DNA from: Spartobacteria bacterium
Lineage (GTDB): Bacteria; Verrucomicrobiota; Verrucomicrobiia; Chthoniobacterales; UBA6821
NCBI GenBank assembly: GCA_947466005.1
Contig: CANIBV010000003.1
Location: forward strand, 1 to 53,387
DNA length: 53,387 nt
Direction of reading: 5' to 3'
Shown here piece after piece: positions 36,742 through 46,597 of the stretch (its first letter is position 1; every line of letters starts with the position of its first letter). A model generated the notes under the pieces. It was not told the origin of the DNA. It saw only the letters and a list, made by a program, of their open reading frames with translations, and searched no databases. A program made the translations under genes and the position numbers.

Positions 36742-38151
36742 TTAGGCCAGGTTCTGCAGACCGAGGAGAAGCTTCTCGTGCAGTCCGTCGAAGGCCCCGT
36801 TGCTCAGGACGACGATCACGTCGCCCTTCTGAAGTTGGGGGCGGAGCATTTCGACGATCTTGTCAGCCGAAGGTTCCTGGAAGGCCGACTTGCCGGCCTT
36901 GATGAGATCCGCCACGAGGAGATCTGCATCGAGGCGATCTTCGGGTTTCAGATCGGCTGCGCGGTTCACCGCGCCGATCACCACGCCGTGCGAAGCGGCA
37001 AAGGCCGGAGGGAGATCATGCTGAAAGACGGCTCGGCGCGTGGTGTTCGAGCGCGGCTCGAAGAGGGCCCAGATCCTGGAGCCGGCATAGCGCTGGGAGA
37101 GCCCCTCCAGTGTCTGGCGGATGGCTGTGGGATGGTGGCCGAAGTCATCGATGATCGTGATGCCGCTCACGACACCGCGTACCTCCTGGCGACGTTTGAT
37201 GCCCTCGAATTTCAAGAGGGCCTCGCGGATTGTCTTGGTGGGAACGCCGTAGAAATGGGCGGCAGAGACAGCCATGGCGGCGTTGCGCAGATTATGCTCC
37301 CCGATCATCGGAAGCTCGAATTTCTCACCGAAGAGCTCAAACCCGCAGTTCCCGTCCTTCTGCCAAGGATGAAGGATTCTGTTCGCGGCATTCTCGGAAA
37401 AACCGACCTCGACAATCGGAGCCTGACAGTTTTGCGAGACATCGATGCAGTTCTGATCATCCCCGTTGATGAGCACCATCCCCTCGGTGGGGACGACATT
37501 AAGCAGGCGGCGGAAGCTCAGCTTGATCTCGTCGAGATCCTTGAAGATGTCTGCGTGGTCGAACTCAATGTTGTTCACCACCACGAGCTCGGGAAGGTAG
37601 TGGAGGAACTTGGAGCGCTTGTCGAAGAAGGCCGTGTCGTACTCGTCGCCCTCGATCACGAAATGACGAGAAGTCGCCGCATCGCGAAGACAGGCACCCT
37701 GACCGAGGTTGGCGGGCAGGCCTCCGATCAGGTAAGAGGGATTGAGACCCGCATATTCGAGGATCCAAGCCGTTATGGACGTCGTGGTGGTCTTCCCGTG
37801 GGTGCCGGAGACGACGATATTATGACGGCCGTGCAGGAAATGAGCACGAAGTACCTCGGGGAGGGAGGCGTAGTTCAACTTGCGGTTGAGGACCGCCTCC
37901 ACCTCGGGATTTCCGCGGGAGATGGCATTGCCGACGACGATGAGAGCATCCTCTGCAGGCAGGTTATCGGGACGGAAACCGGAGAAGACCTCAATGCCCC
38001 GGGAGGCGAGGAAGTCAGTCATGGGAGGGTAGGCCTGATTATCCGATCCGGACACGAACCATCCCTGCCGCTTCATCGCGGCGGCCACGGCTCCCATGGC
38101 CGTCCCGCAGATGCCGAGGAAGTGGACGCGGCGGCCGGGGGATTCACTCAC
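36742..38151 (-). CDS. mpl: UDP-N-acetylmuramate:L-alanyl-gamma-D-glutamyl-meso-diaminopimelate ligase (Mpl) family
   Basis: VHFLGICGTAMGAVAAAMKRQGWFVSGSDNQAYPPMTDFLASRGIEV; NIVVSGTHGKTTTTSITAWIL. Confidence 0.85.
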   Translation of the reverse strand: MSESPGRRVHFLGICGTAMGAVAAAMKRQGWFVSGSDNQAYPPMTDFLASRGIEVFSGFRPDNLPAEDALIVVGNAISRGNPEVEAVLNRKLNYASLPEVLRAHFLHGRHNIVVSGTHGKTTTTSITAWILEYAGLNPSYLIGGLPANLGQGACLRDAATSRHFVIEGDEYDTAFFDKRSKFLHYLPELVVVNNIEFDHADIFKDLDEIKLSFRRLLNVVPTEGMVLINGDDQNCIDVSQNCQAPIVEVGFSENAANRILHPWQKDGNCGFELFGEKFELPMIGEHNLRNAAMAVSAAHFYGVPTKTIREALLKFEGIKRRQEVRGVVSGITIIDDFGHHPTAIRQTLEGLSQRYAGSRIWALFEPRSNTTRRAVFQHDLPPAFAASHGVVIGAVNRAADLKPEDRLDADLLVADLIKAGKSAFQEPSADKIVEMLRPQLQKGDVIVVLSNGAFDGLHEKLLLGLQNLA

Positions 38152-38177
38152 AGGGATGAAGGGGATAAACGGGATGG
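38151..38177. repeat. Family G short tandem (AGGGATGAAGGGGATAAACGGGATGG)
   Basis: Imperfect 9-nt units at the mpl 5' end. Confidence 0.5.
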
Positions 38178-38229
38178 TTGAAAGAAGCCTGATAGAATAG
38201 AGGAACCAGGGCCCTGCCTTTCTTCAAGG

Positions 38230-39375
38230 CTAGTACACATCCTTGCGGTAGCGTTTCGAAGTTTTAAGCTCCGCGACGTAAGCGGCCGCCTCTTCGGGAG
38301 ACTTGCCCCCTGCCGTCTCAACGACCTTGTGAAGTGCGGCATCCACATCCTTGGCCATGCGCGAGGCATCACCGCAGACGTAGAAACACGCGCCCTGCTC
38401 GAGCCACTCGAAGAGCTCCTGGGCGGCTTCCAGCATGCGGTGCTGGACATAGATCTTGTCGGCCTGATCACGCGAGAAGGCGGTGTCGAGACGGTGCAGA
38501 ACGCCCTCGGCCTGCCAGGCCTCGAGTTCGTCTCGGTAGAGGAAGTCCGTTGCGGACTTCTGATCCCCGAAGAAGAGCCAGTTCTTGCCGGTGGCCCCAG
38601 TGGCTTTACGTTCCTGAAGGAATGCCATGAAAGGAGCAATGCCGGTGCCAGGCCCGACCATGATGACCGGGGTGGAGAGCTCCTCGGGAACCCTGAAGTG
38701 CTTGGCCGTGTGGACAAAGACGGGAACATCCGCGTCATCGGCGCGGTCGGCGAGGAAGGTCGAGCAGACACCCTCGCGCTTGCGGCCATGACTCTCGTAG
38801 CGTACTGCAGCCACAGTGAGGTGGACGGCATCGGGGTGGGCTTTTTGTGACGAGGCGATTGAGTAGAGGCGCGGCTGGAGCTTGCGGAGCAGCTTGACGA
38901 ACTCTTCCGGAGTGAACCGTGCCGCAGGATGATCCAGCAGCGGATCGATCACCTCGCGGCCAGAGACATAGGCATCCAGCTCAGCTTTCCCCTCCGGGGT
39001 GACCATAGGAGTGAAGTGGGCGGCGGTCGGATCTTTCTCGGCGATCGCGGCGAGAAGCTTTTTGTCCTTCTCGGTGATCACATAGCTGCGGGTGAGGGCT
39101 TCACGGATCGACAACGGATTGCCATTCGGGTCGGTCACCGGCTCGTCTCCACTGAAGCCGAGAACCCCGAGCATTTCCTCAACGAGGGCCGGATTATTCG
39201 TTGGGAAAACCCCGAGAGAATCCCCCACTTCGTACGCAAGACCGGAGCCGACGAGGTCGATCTCGAAGTGGCGCGTGTCTTTGGCAGAGCCTGCGCCCGT
39301 GAGACTGCGGTTGGTGCTCAGCTTGGCAGGGAAAGGGTTTTTACGGGAATAAAGGGCAGCGGGATCAGCGGACAT
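38230..39375 (-). CDS. Sulfite reductase (NADPH) flavoprotein/CysJ-like FAD-NADP reductase lacking a flavodoxin domain
   Basis: HFEIDLVGSGLAYEVGDSLGVFPTN, PRLYSIASS, VCSTFLAD, IMVGPGTGIAPFMAFLQER, FYVCGDASRMAKDV. Confidence 0.85.
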   Translation of the reverse strand: MSADPAALYSRKNPFPAKLSTNRSLTGAGSAKDTRHFEIDLVGSGLAYEVGDSLGVFPTNNPALVEEMLGVLGFSGDEPVTDPNGNPLSIREALTRSYVITEKDKKLLAAIAEKDPTAAHFTPMVTPEGKAELDAYVSGREVIDPLLDHPAARFTPEEFVKLLRKLQPRLYSIASSQKAHPDAVHLTVAAVRYESHGRKREGVCSTFLADRADDADVPVFVHTAKHFRVPEELSTPVIMVGPGTGIAPFMAFLQERKATGATGKNWLFFGDQKSATDFLYRDELEAWQAEGVLHRLDTAFSRDQADKIYVQHRMLEAAQELFEWLEQGACFYVCGDASRMAKDVDAALHKVVETAGGKSPEEAAAYVAELKTSKRYRKDVY

Positions 39376-39444
39376 GTCGTTAAAAATTAAAAGGGATGGC
39401 GATTCGGTTCAAGTATTCGTGAAGCAAAGGGCGGACCAAGAACT

Positions 39445-40374
39445 CTATTCCAGCCCAGCCAGCCAACGTTCTGCATCGATGGCGGCAGCGCAGCCCATCC
39501 CGGCAGCCGTAATGGCCTGGCGGTAGACGGAATCCGCGCAGTCTCCGGCGGCAAAAACACCCGGAACATTTGTCCTGCTTCCCTCACCGAGGGTGAGGTA
39601 CCCCGCCTCGCTCATGGAAAGCTGCCCCTGGAAGATCTGAGTGTTGGGTGTGTGGCCTACCGCCACGAAGACGCCGGCGCAGTCGATTGATCCCGTCTCG
39701 CCGGTCAGCGTGTTCTTGATCCGAACGCCGGTCACGCGGTCCTGCGCCACATCGAGCACCTCTTCGACCACCGAGTTCCAGACAGGGGTGATCTTTGGGT
39801 TGGCGAGCGTGCGCTCCGCCATGATCTTGGACGCCCTGAGCGAATCGCGGCGGTGAATGAGATACACCTGGGAGGCGAAGCGGGTGAGGTAGCTGGCCTC
39901 TTCGCAGGCGGAGTCGCCTCCGCCGACCACCACGAGCGGTTTGTTGCGGAAGACTGGAAGAGCCCCGTCGCAGGTCGCGCAGTAGGTGACGCCCTTGTTT
40001 TCGAGTTCATGTTCTCCGTGGACTCCGAGGTGGCGGTGTCCGGCACCGACAGCGACGATGACGCTCCGGGTCTCGATGATCTTGCCGTCGACGGTCAGCT
40101 TCAGTGGCGATGAGGAAAAGTCGACCGAGTCCACGCGGCTCAGATACTGGATGCGGGTGCCGAAGCGGACAGCTTGCTCCTGCATCTCGGTCATCAGATC
40201 GGTCCCCTCGATGCCGTTACGGAAGCCGGGAAAGTTTTCGACACTTGAGGTGGTCGTGAGGAGGCCGCCGGGCTGCTGGCCGGTGATTAGGAGGGGGTTG
40301 AGATTGGCGCGCGAGGTGTAGATTGCGGCGGTCCATCCGGCGCATCCGGATCCGATGATGACGACTTGTTCCAT
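39445..40374 (-). CDS. trxB: Thioredoxin reductase
   Basis: [75 protein letters not shown]. Confidence 0.96.
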   Translation of the reverse strand: MEQVVIIGSGCAGWTAAIYTSRANLNPLLITGQQPGGLLTTTSSVENFPGFRNGIEGTDLMTEMQEQAVRFGTRIQYLSRVDSVDFSSSPLKLTVDGKIIETRSVIVAVGAGHRHLGVHGEHELENKGVTYCATCDGALPVFRNKPLVVVGGGDSACEEASYLTRFASQVYLIHRRDSLRASKIMAERTLANPKITPVWNSVVEEVLDVAQDRVTGVRIKNTLTGETGSIDCAGVFVAVGHTPNTQIFQGQLSMSEAGYLTLGEGSRTNVPGVFAAGDCADSVYRQAITAAGMGCAAAIDAERWLAGLE

Positions 40375-40388
40375 CCGCAGATGTTAAA

Positions 40389-40416
40389 ACCTGAAACCTG
40401 AAACCTGAAACCTGAA
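40389..40416 (+). repeat. Family C perfect tandem (ACCTGAA)x4
   Basis: aaaACCTGAAACCTGAAACCTGAAACCTGAAaata. Confidence 0.95.
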
Positions 40417-40431
40417 AATACGATTTCTCTT

Positions 40432-40845
40432 CTAAATCTCAGGAGCAAAGGGGATGGGCCAACCCGTGGGGAGTCTGAGGGGGCGGCCCTCAGGCATTTT
40501 TACAAAGGCGAGGGCCTGTTGACAGGTGATAAGCAGCGCTCCATCCCGCGGGCGCCTGATCTCGAAGTGGCACCAGAAGCGAGCGGGCGTGGCCTCACCC
40601 AGTCGGCCATGGACCTCAAGCTCGTCGCCGAGAACGGCAGGGCGCTTGTAGTCGATCTCCGTGCGCACAACCACGGGAAAGACAGAAGTGCGCGCCATGC
40701 GGGTCCAGTCCAATCCGAGCTGCACGGCGAGTAGTGTGCGCGCCGTCTCGATGAAGCGCAGGTAGGCGATATTGTGGACGACGCCACCCGCATCCGTGTC
40801 GAAAAACATCACCTGAACGGGAGTGACGATGGATAAAGCAGTCAT
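40432..40845 (-). CDS. 4-hydroxybenzoyl-CoA thioesterase-fold acyl-CoA thioesterase
   Basis: VMFFDTDAGGVVHNIAYLRFIETARTLL hotdog-fold active-site motif. Confidence 0.88.
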   Translation of the reverse strand: MTALSIVTPVQVMFFDTDAGGVVHNIAYLRFIETARTLLAVQLGLDWTRMARTSVFPVVVRTEIDYKRPAVLGDELEVHGRLGEATPARFWCHFEIRRPRDGALLITCQQALAFVKMPEGRPLRLPTGWPIPFAPEI

Positions 40846-40882
40846 GGAAGGATGAAAGTTGAGACCTGAAACCTGAAGAGAA

Positions 40883-41560
40883 TTACGCCGTTTGATGAAG
40901 ATGACCTTCCTTGAGGTAAAGCTGGCGGTCGCCGAGGGCCGCCAGGGCGGGGTCGTGGGTGACGGCGACAAAGGTTCGGCTATCCTGGCGGGTGAGCTCC
41001 AGCAGGAGATCGATGATCCCTGCGCCAGTGGCGGCATCCAAGTTTCCGGTAGGTTCGTCGGCGAAGAGGATGCTCGGGTCATTAACCAGCGCGCGTGCTA
41101 TGGCCACCCGCTGTTGCTCGCCGCCACTCAACTGCGAGGGAAGGTGATCAAGGCGCTCGGAGAGGCCCACCCTGCCCAGCAGGGTGCGGGCCTTGGCCTC
41201 ATTTTTCTTGCCGTCCAGCATCGCCGGGAGCATCACATTCTCAAGGGCTGTCAGTTCGGGAAGTAAGAAATAGGACTGAAAGACAAAACCCATCCGGCGG
41301 TTGCGCAGAAGGGCTTGCTGATCACTACCCAGCTTGAAGATCTGCTCTCCCTCAAACTCTATCGTCCCTTCACGCGGATGCTCGAGGCCGGCCAGGATAT
41401 AGAGCAGGGTGGATTTGCCGGCGCCCGAAGGGCCGCGCAGAAAGAGCACCTCGCCGCGGACCACATCCAGATCCACGCCCTGGAGCACCTTCAGGTGAGT
41501 GCCGGCCAGATCATAGGTCTGGTGGAGGCCCCGGGCACGGAGATGGATGGAAGAGGTCAT
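40883..41560 (-). CDS. lolD: ABC transporter ATP-binding protein, LolD/MacB type
   Basis: GPSGAGKSTLLYILAGL, LSGGEQQRVAIARALVNDPSILFADEPTGNLD. Confidence 0.92.
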   Translation of the reverse strand: MTSSIHLRARGLHQTYDLAGTHLKVLQGVDLDVVRGEVLFLRGPSGAGKSTLLYILAGLEHPREGTIEFEGEQIFKLGSDQQALLRNRRMGFVFQSYFLLPELTALENVMLPAMLDGKKNEAKARTLLGRVGLSERLDHLPSQLSGGEQQRVAIARALVNDPSILFADEPTGNLDAATGAGIIDLLLELTRQDSRTFVAVTHDPALAALGDRQLYLKEGHLHQTA

Positions 41561-41632
41561 GGGAACAAAAATATGAAGGATGAGGGGTCAATGATGAAAG
41601 AGCAAAGGACATCCGCGAGCTCTGTGCCTGGC

Positions 41633-41667
41633 AGTTTCAGCTTTCAGCTTTCAGCGTTTCAGCTTTC
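41633..41667 (-). repeat. Family C inverted-orientation tandem (TTTCAGC)n
   Basis: AGTTTCAGCTTTCAGCTTTCAGCGTTTCAGCTTTC. Confidence 0.8.
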
Positions 41668-41676
41668 TCTCTCCTC

Positions 41677-42597
41677 ATGGCCAACATCCATATTGCCCGC
41701 AACCATCAGTCCCTTGGGTCCTTCAGCGAGGAGGATGTTCGCGAGGGGATCCGCACCGGCCGTTTCTCATCCAGCGATCTCGCGTGGCGCGAGGGAATGG
41801 CGGAGTGGAGACCGCTCGGCGACATGGCTCCGCAATGGGGAATGGAGCTGCCGCCGCCTTCCCTAGATGCAGACGAGCTGCCGACGGCGGGGGAGATGGA
41901 GATTCTCGGTGAGGGCGGCAAGCCGGCTTGGGAAGAGCGCGAGCAGATTGGGTTTTTCCCCGCGATCACCCGGACGGTGAGTGCCGTGCTCTTGAGGCCC
42001 ACCCAGACCTTTGCCTCCTTGAAGCAAACCGGCGGCCTCGCCAACCCGCTCCTCTATTTTGTGCTGGTCAGCAGCGTCATGTTCGCTGTCTCGGCCCTCT
42101 ACCAAATGGCGGCCACGTCGCTGAATCCAGCACTTTTTGCAGCAAAGCTGCCCCATGGCTCGGGCACTGCCTTCTCAGTCGCGCTGCTGGGCTCAATCCT
42201 AATCTCGCCGGCGCTCTATGTTTTGAGCGCCTTCATCTCTTCGGGAATCACCCATCTCTGCCTCAAGCTTCTGGGCGGAGCAAACAAGCCGTTTGAAACA
42301 ACCTTCCGCGTGATCTGTTACGCCCAGGCCAGCGCCGCCGTTCTGAATCTTCTGCCGGTCTGCGGGAGCCTGATCGGTATCATCTGGGGAGCCTACTGCA
42401 TCATCATTGGGTTGAAGGAGGCGCAGGGCATCACAGGTTGGAAGGCGACCTTGGCCATCACCCTTCCCGGGCTCCTCTGCTGCGGGTTGCTGCTCCTTCT
42501 CGGAACAGCGGCAGGACTCGGAATCGCCGAGTTAAGCAAAGAGTTTGGAGGAATGCCGCATCTTCCCCAGCTGCCCAATCTCCCTCAGGCACCCTGA
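41677..42597 (+). CDS. GYF_2 (DUF4339) domain plus Yip1-like membrane protein
   Basis: IARNHQSLGSFSEEDVREGIRTGRFSSSDLAWREGMAEWRPLGDM; then multi-pass Yip1-like region. Confidence 0.8.
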   Translation: MANIHIARNHQSLGSFSEEDVREGIRTGRFSSSDLAWREGMAEWRPLGDMAPQWGMELPPPSLDADELPTAGEMEILGEGGKPAWEEREQIGFFPAITRTVSAVLLRPTQTFASLKQTGGLANPLLYFVLVSSVMFAVSALYQMAATSLNPALFAAKLPHGSGTAFSVALLGSILISPALYVLSAFISSGITHLCLKLLGGANKPFETTFRVICYAQASAAVLNLLPVCGSLIGIIWGAYCIIIGLKEAQGITGWKATLAITLPGLLCCGLLLLLGTAAGLGIAELSKEFGGMPHLPQLPNLPQAP

Positions 42598-42641
42598 TCT
42601 GTCCCTAGGTGTGGAACCGCTGATTTAATCCTTAGAACTCG

Positions 42642-43067
42642 GTGAGCATTTTTGGCCTCCATTGGCGGCCACTCATTCCGGGAGAAAGGGATCCCGAGTT
42701 GATCTGGGGATCCGTTTTGGCAGCCAGTGGGCTGATCGTGCTGGGCTGGCTGGATCTCGGGCTGCCCACGCCGCTCTGCCCTCTTCATGCCCTGACCGGC
42801 ATCCCATGTCCCACGTGCGGCATGACAAGAGGGCTTGGCTGCCTGCTCCAAGGACAGATCGAGGAAGCGCTCCTCTTTAATCCCCTGATGGTGGTGGCGC
42901 TCCTCAGCGCGTTGCTCTATCTCCTCTACGCTGGAGTGGTTGTCATCGGTCGGCGACCGCGCCTTCGCTGGGAGCCACTCTCTCGGACGGCCGCGATCTG
43001 TGTCAGGATTGGAGTGGTGCTGCTGATTGCCGTAAACTGGATCTATCTGATGTGTGCCAAGATCTAA
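42642..43067 (+). CDS. DUF2752 family membrane protein
   Basis: LCPLHALTGIPCPTCGMTRGLGCLLQGQIEEALLFNPLMV. Confidence 0.88.
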   Translation: MSIFGLHWRPLIPGERDPELIWGSVLAASGLIVLGWLDLGLPTPLCPLHALTGIPCPTCGMTRGLGCLLQGQIEEALLFNPLMVVALLSALLYLLYAGVVVIGRRPRLRWEPLSRTAAICVRIGVVLLIAVNWIYLMCAKI

Positions 43068-43087
43068 GAGAGCAAGTGCCTGTTGCC

Positions 43088-43861
43088 CTAACAAAGACGA
43101 ATGCTTGGGCTGATGACGTCCGGACCGACGCAGAAAAGACTGATGGCGCTCGCCCCGAGTGATCTGTTCATCGCCCCGAGAGCAAGCTCCTCGCTGTTGC
43201 AGTCGCGACTGAGGTGACCGAGGAGGATATGACCCAGCCCATCGTGGCGGATCTGCGTGACGGCTTCCGCGGCGGCCGCATTGGAGAGGTGGCCGTGGCG
43301 CGACTGGATGCGCTGCTTGATGGACCAGGGGCGCTTGGTGTCCTGCTGGAGGAGCGCCTCGTCGTAGTTGGCCTCAATCAGCAGACCGTCCACGTCGCGC
43401 ATCGACTCGGTGACCAGCGTGGTGGCATGACCGAGATCGGTCAGAAAGCCGAAGGAGTTTCCCCCGGAGCGAATCACGAAGCCGACCGGCTCGACGGCAT
43501 CGTGAGGAATAAGAAAGGATCTGACGGAAGTATCCTCGAGGGTGAACTCCGCTCCGCTTTCAAAAATCTTCCACCCGGCGAAGTCGGTCACCTTCTCGCG
43601 GAGGACGGTCGCAGTCTGCCTGTTGCAGAAGATCGGGGTGGCATGCTTCTTCGACCACTGCGTCAGTCCCTTGGTGTGGTCCCCGTGTTCATGGGTTACG
43701 AGGATCGCGCAGAGATCACGCGGTTCGACGCCACAGGTGGCGAGGCGAAGGGTCAGTTCTTTGGTGCTCAGGCCCGCATCGACGAGGAAGCAAGCCGTCT
43801 CGGTCCTTACCAGGGCGGCGTTACCGCTGCTGCCACTGGCAAGGATGGTGATCTCTAGCAT
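43088..43861 (-). CDS. MBL-fold metallohydrolase, YycJ/WalJ-like
   Basis: ILASGSSGNAALVRTETACFLVDAGLSTKEL...LVTHEHGDHTKG...FLTDLGHAT. Confidence 0.9.
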   Translation of the reverse strand: MLEITILASGSSGNAALVRTETACFLVDAGLSTKELTLRLATCGVEPRDLCAILVTHEHGDHTKGLTQWSKKHATPIFCNRQTATVLREKVTDFAGWKIFESGAEFTLEDTSVRSFLIPHDAVEPVGFVIRSGGNSFGFLTDLGHATTLVTESMRDVDGLLIEANYDEALLQQDTKRPWSIKQRIQSRHGHLSNAAAAEAVTQIRHDGLGHILLGHLSRDCNSEELALGAMNRSLGASAISLFCVGPDVISPSIRLC

Positions 43862-43894
43862 GGGGAGAGTGGATGCAGCCTTTCTTTCAGGCGC

Positions 43895-44932
43895 CTAGGG
43901 TTGGGCGGTCCGGGTGAGAGTGAGGAAAGCGGCGGCCACTTCCTCCACGGTGATATCTGCAACCTCTCTGCTTGGCTTGTGAAGGGTGACATGGGGCACT
44001 TTCCAAGGCCCCCAGTGCTCCGGATCCGAGTCGCCGAAGAGAGTGACCATCGGCTTGCCCAGCGCGGCCGCGAGATGCATGGTGCCCCCGTCGCTGCAGA
44101 TGATGGTATCGGGGAGGGAGAGAGTGGCGATAAGTTCCTCAAGCCGATGAGTTGGAACGGGGTAAACTGGCAGACCCACAGTGGCCTTGAGGACTTCCGC
44201 AGCCTTCGCATCATCGCCGGGGTGCAGGGGATTATCTGCGGAACCCGGTGACCAGAGGAGCAGAAACTTTGCGTCCAGTTCCGCATGGAGCCGCCGCGCC
44301 AAGGCCGCAAAGTTTTCGACCGACCAGCGCTGGGAGGGCTTCCTTGCGCTCAGATGCAGGGCGATGAGCGGACCCTTGATCTGACGCTTGAGAGACGGCT
44401 GTGGAGCATTCCATTCGACCGGGAAGCCCCTCCTGATGTCGGAGGCCAGATGCACGTCCGGAGCGAGGCGCGTGGAGGGGGTCTGGAATTGAAGGCCCAT
44501 CCGAACAAGCTGGTGACAGCACTGCTCGACATGGTGGGGGCGACCTGCGGCATCTTCATTATCCCGGACGAGCACATGCTTGGCGCCGATCATTTTGGCA
44601 AAGCGCAGGGAGCTGCGCTGCGGCCCACCCGGCAGGAGAATCCAGTCGAAGCGCTGGTGTCGAAGTTTCCAGATCGTGACGAGGCGATCCCAGAGGATGC
44701 CGATCCTGCTTTCGCCGGGCTCAAGATGCTTTGCCTTGGTATAGGAGAAGAGGGCGTCGATATCGGGATTTCCCGCTAGCACGGCCATGTTGTAGCGCGT
44801 CACCAGAGCCGCAATATAGGCTCCCGGCAACTGTTCCCGCAGGGCACGAATCAGCGGAGTCGTGCAGACAAGGTCGCCGATATTATCCCGTCGGATGACG
44901 AGGATGCGGGGGGATTTGGCCGTTGATTCCAC
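43895..44932 (-). CDS. Glycosyltransferase family 9 (heptosyltransferase-like), paralog of 35632..36675
   Basis: ILVIRRDNIGDLVCTTPLIRALREQLP...IICSDGGTMHLAAALGKPMVTLFGDSD. Confidence 0.9.
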   Translation of the reverse strand: MESTAKSPRILVIRRDNIGDLVCTTPLIRALREQLPGAYIAALVTRYNMAVLAGNPDIDALFSYTKAKHLEPGESRIGILWDRLVTIWKLRHQRFDWILLPGGPQRSSLRFAKMIGAKHVLVRDNEDAAGRPHHVEQCCHQLVRMGLQFQTPSTRLAPDVHLASDIRRGFPVEWNAPQPSLKRQIKGPLIALHLSARKPSQRWSVENFAALARRLHAELDAKFLLLWSPGSADNPLHPGDDAKAAEVLKATVGLPVYPVPTHRLEELIATLSLPDTIICSDGGTMHLAAALGKPMVTLFGDSDPEHWGPWKVPHVTLHKPSREVADITVEEVAAAFLTLTRTAQP

Positions 44933-45005
44933 AGTGTTTGTTTCCTGGAGTGCTGGAGGAGTGAACGTGGTGATTTGTGGAATCCAGAAGCTGAGATCAG
45001 GAACA

Positions 45006-45081
45006 TGGTGCGCCCGGCAGGAATCGAACCTGCTACCAAGGGTTTAGAAAACCCCTGCTCTATCCGATGAGCTACGGGCGC
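45006..45081 (-). tRNA. tRNA-Arg (anticodon TCT), CCA encoded
   Basis: Minus strand GCGCCCGTAGCTCATCGGATAGAGCAGGGGTTTTCTAAACCCTTGGTAGCAGGTTCGATTCCTGCCGGGCGCACCA folds as a cloverleaf. Confidence 0.95.
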
Positions 45082-45179
45082 AAAGCGTTGACTATCAGTG
45101 TAGAAATGGACTCCCGAAAGGCTGGGGCGTGACTCTGTGCAAGGGATTGTGCAAGGGGCCTGTCGTGAAGGGTGCTGAA

Positions 45180-45440
45180 AGCATGGAGAGGATGGCTTCC
45201 AAGAATCATGCGGGGCAGTTTATCGCAGCCCGTGATTATCGCAACCGTCGAGTGAAGGGGATTCAGGAGAGAAACAGGCGATTCTACGCTGTGCCGTGGA
45301 GGGTGAAAGAGGATGGCAGCAAAGGGGCCAGACGCCTTTCTTTTCGCTCATCGATGAGAACAAAGACCATCTCAGAGAGGAAGCCGCTAAGGAATCGCAT
45401 TGAGGCCGTTGCGGGAAGCCACAACTATCCGCCCCGCCCT
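45180..45440 (+). pseudogene. Remnant of a tyrosine recombinase (integrase) N-terminal region
   Basis: NHAGQFIAARDYRNRRVKGIQERNRRFYAVPWRVKEDGSKGARRLS resembles an integrase N-terminal SAM-like/arm-binding segment. It is short and apparently frameshifted, with no catalytic domain. Confidence 0.5.
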
Positions 45441-45449
45441 CATATGCCC

Positions 45450-46469
45450 TTACGCGATGCAGCAGGCACCGTCGTGATATCCTGCCTGCAAATGCTGGGC
45501 GTAATCGGCGCCCCCCCGCGCCTCGATTGAAGCGATGAACTTGTTCCTCTGCTCGACAGTCATCGGGTTGGCGACCAATGCGGCAGCGACAGCCTGCTGG
45601 GCAAAGGCCATGGAATCGATGCCGATGCATTGGGTGGTGACCTCAGGATAACTAAGCGCATAATTGATGACGTCGTTGATGGTGACCAGCCCATGCAGAT
45701 TCGCCCGCTTGCTTCCGCCGAAGCCCTTCATGCCGATAGCAGCTATCCCTTTCTCCTTCATTAGGGGCAGCACAATGTTGTCAAAGTCCTTTGCTTGGAG
45801 CGTGTTGCCTAGAACGGAAACAGGAAGGAGTGAAGCGTCCCACTGGTAACCGCTCTCGATCATCCTGACATGGGCCTTGGGGCTGGAGTGACCGGTGAAG
45901 CCGACATAGCGTACCAAGCCCTTGCGCTTGGCCTCGTCAAAGGCTTCCAGGATCCCATCCTTGCCGAGATGGAAATCAACGTCTGCGTCCTGGATCTCGT
46001 GGATCATCCACAGATCAATGTAGTCGGTCTTGAGCCTTTTCAGCTGGGCCTGAAGCATCTGCAGTGCCTTCTCCTTGTCGGTGCCGGTGAAAGGGATTTC
46101 GTATTTCTTGGCGTGATGGATACAGGCCTTCGTCATGATGAAGGCTTTCTCCCGCCAGCCTCCGGCAAGAGCCTGCCCCATCCACTCCTCCGCCCGCCCG
46201 TTGTGGTACTCCCAGGCGTTGTCGAAGAAATTGACCCCTTGATCGATCGCGTAATGGGCAATATTTGTCGCTTCCTGAACGGTAGGAGCAAGTGCCAGTG
46301 TGTGTCCTCCGAACCCGATGCAGCTGAGTGTCTCCTGATGGCGGCCGAAGACGCGCCTAGGAACCGTCCCTGTCGGAATGGTGGCAGCAGCGGCGGAGGG
46401 AACTCGAAGGGCTTGGGCGGCAGGTAGGAGACCCAGCATACCCAGAAAGGAGCGTCGTGTGAGGGACAT
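45450..46469 (-). CDS. Aldo/keto reductase with Tat signal
   Basis: MSLTRRSFLGMLGLLPAAQA Tat motif; FGRHQETLSCIGFGGHTLAL, KRLKTDYIDLWMIHEI. Confidence 0.9.
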   Translation of the reverse strand: MSLTRRSFLGMLGLLPAAQALRVPSAAAATIPTGTVPRRVFGRHQETLSCIGFGGHTLALAPTVQEATNIAHYAIDQGVNFFDNAWEYHNGRAEEWMGQALAGGWREKAFIMTKACIHHAKKYEIPFTGTDKEKALQMLQAQLKRLKTDYIDLWMIHEIQDADVDFHLGKDGILEAFDEAKRKGLVRYVGFTGHSSPKAHVRMIESGYQWDASLLPVSVLGNTLQAKDFDNIVLPLMKEKGIAAIGMKGFGGSKRANLHGLVTINDVINYALSYPEVTTQCIGIDSMAFAQQAVAAALVANPMTVEQRNKFIASIEARGGADYAQHLQAGYHDGACCIA

Positions 46470-46597
46470 AACGAATGACGAATGAGTGATGAAGGGAAAG
46501 TTCGCTGAAAAGTCTTTTGAATTCTCGGATCAAGAATCACCAGACACGAGTAAATAGCTCATCTTTATTGGCCATTTCATACCTCCTCATACATTCT

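Noticed and set aside
36100-38181. 693-aa ORF antisense to the GT9 gene and mpl
   Set aside because: Spans two clear genes on the other strand and ends in translated family G repeat (RDEGDKRDG).
40389-40416. (ACCTGAA)x4 considered as a CRISPR or telomere-like array
   Set aside because: Unit is 7 nt with no spacers and only four copies; it fits the dispersed intergenic repeat family.
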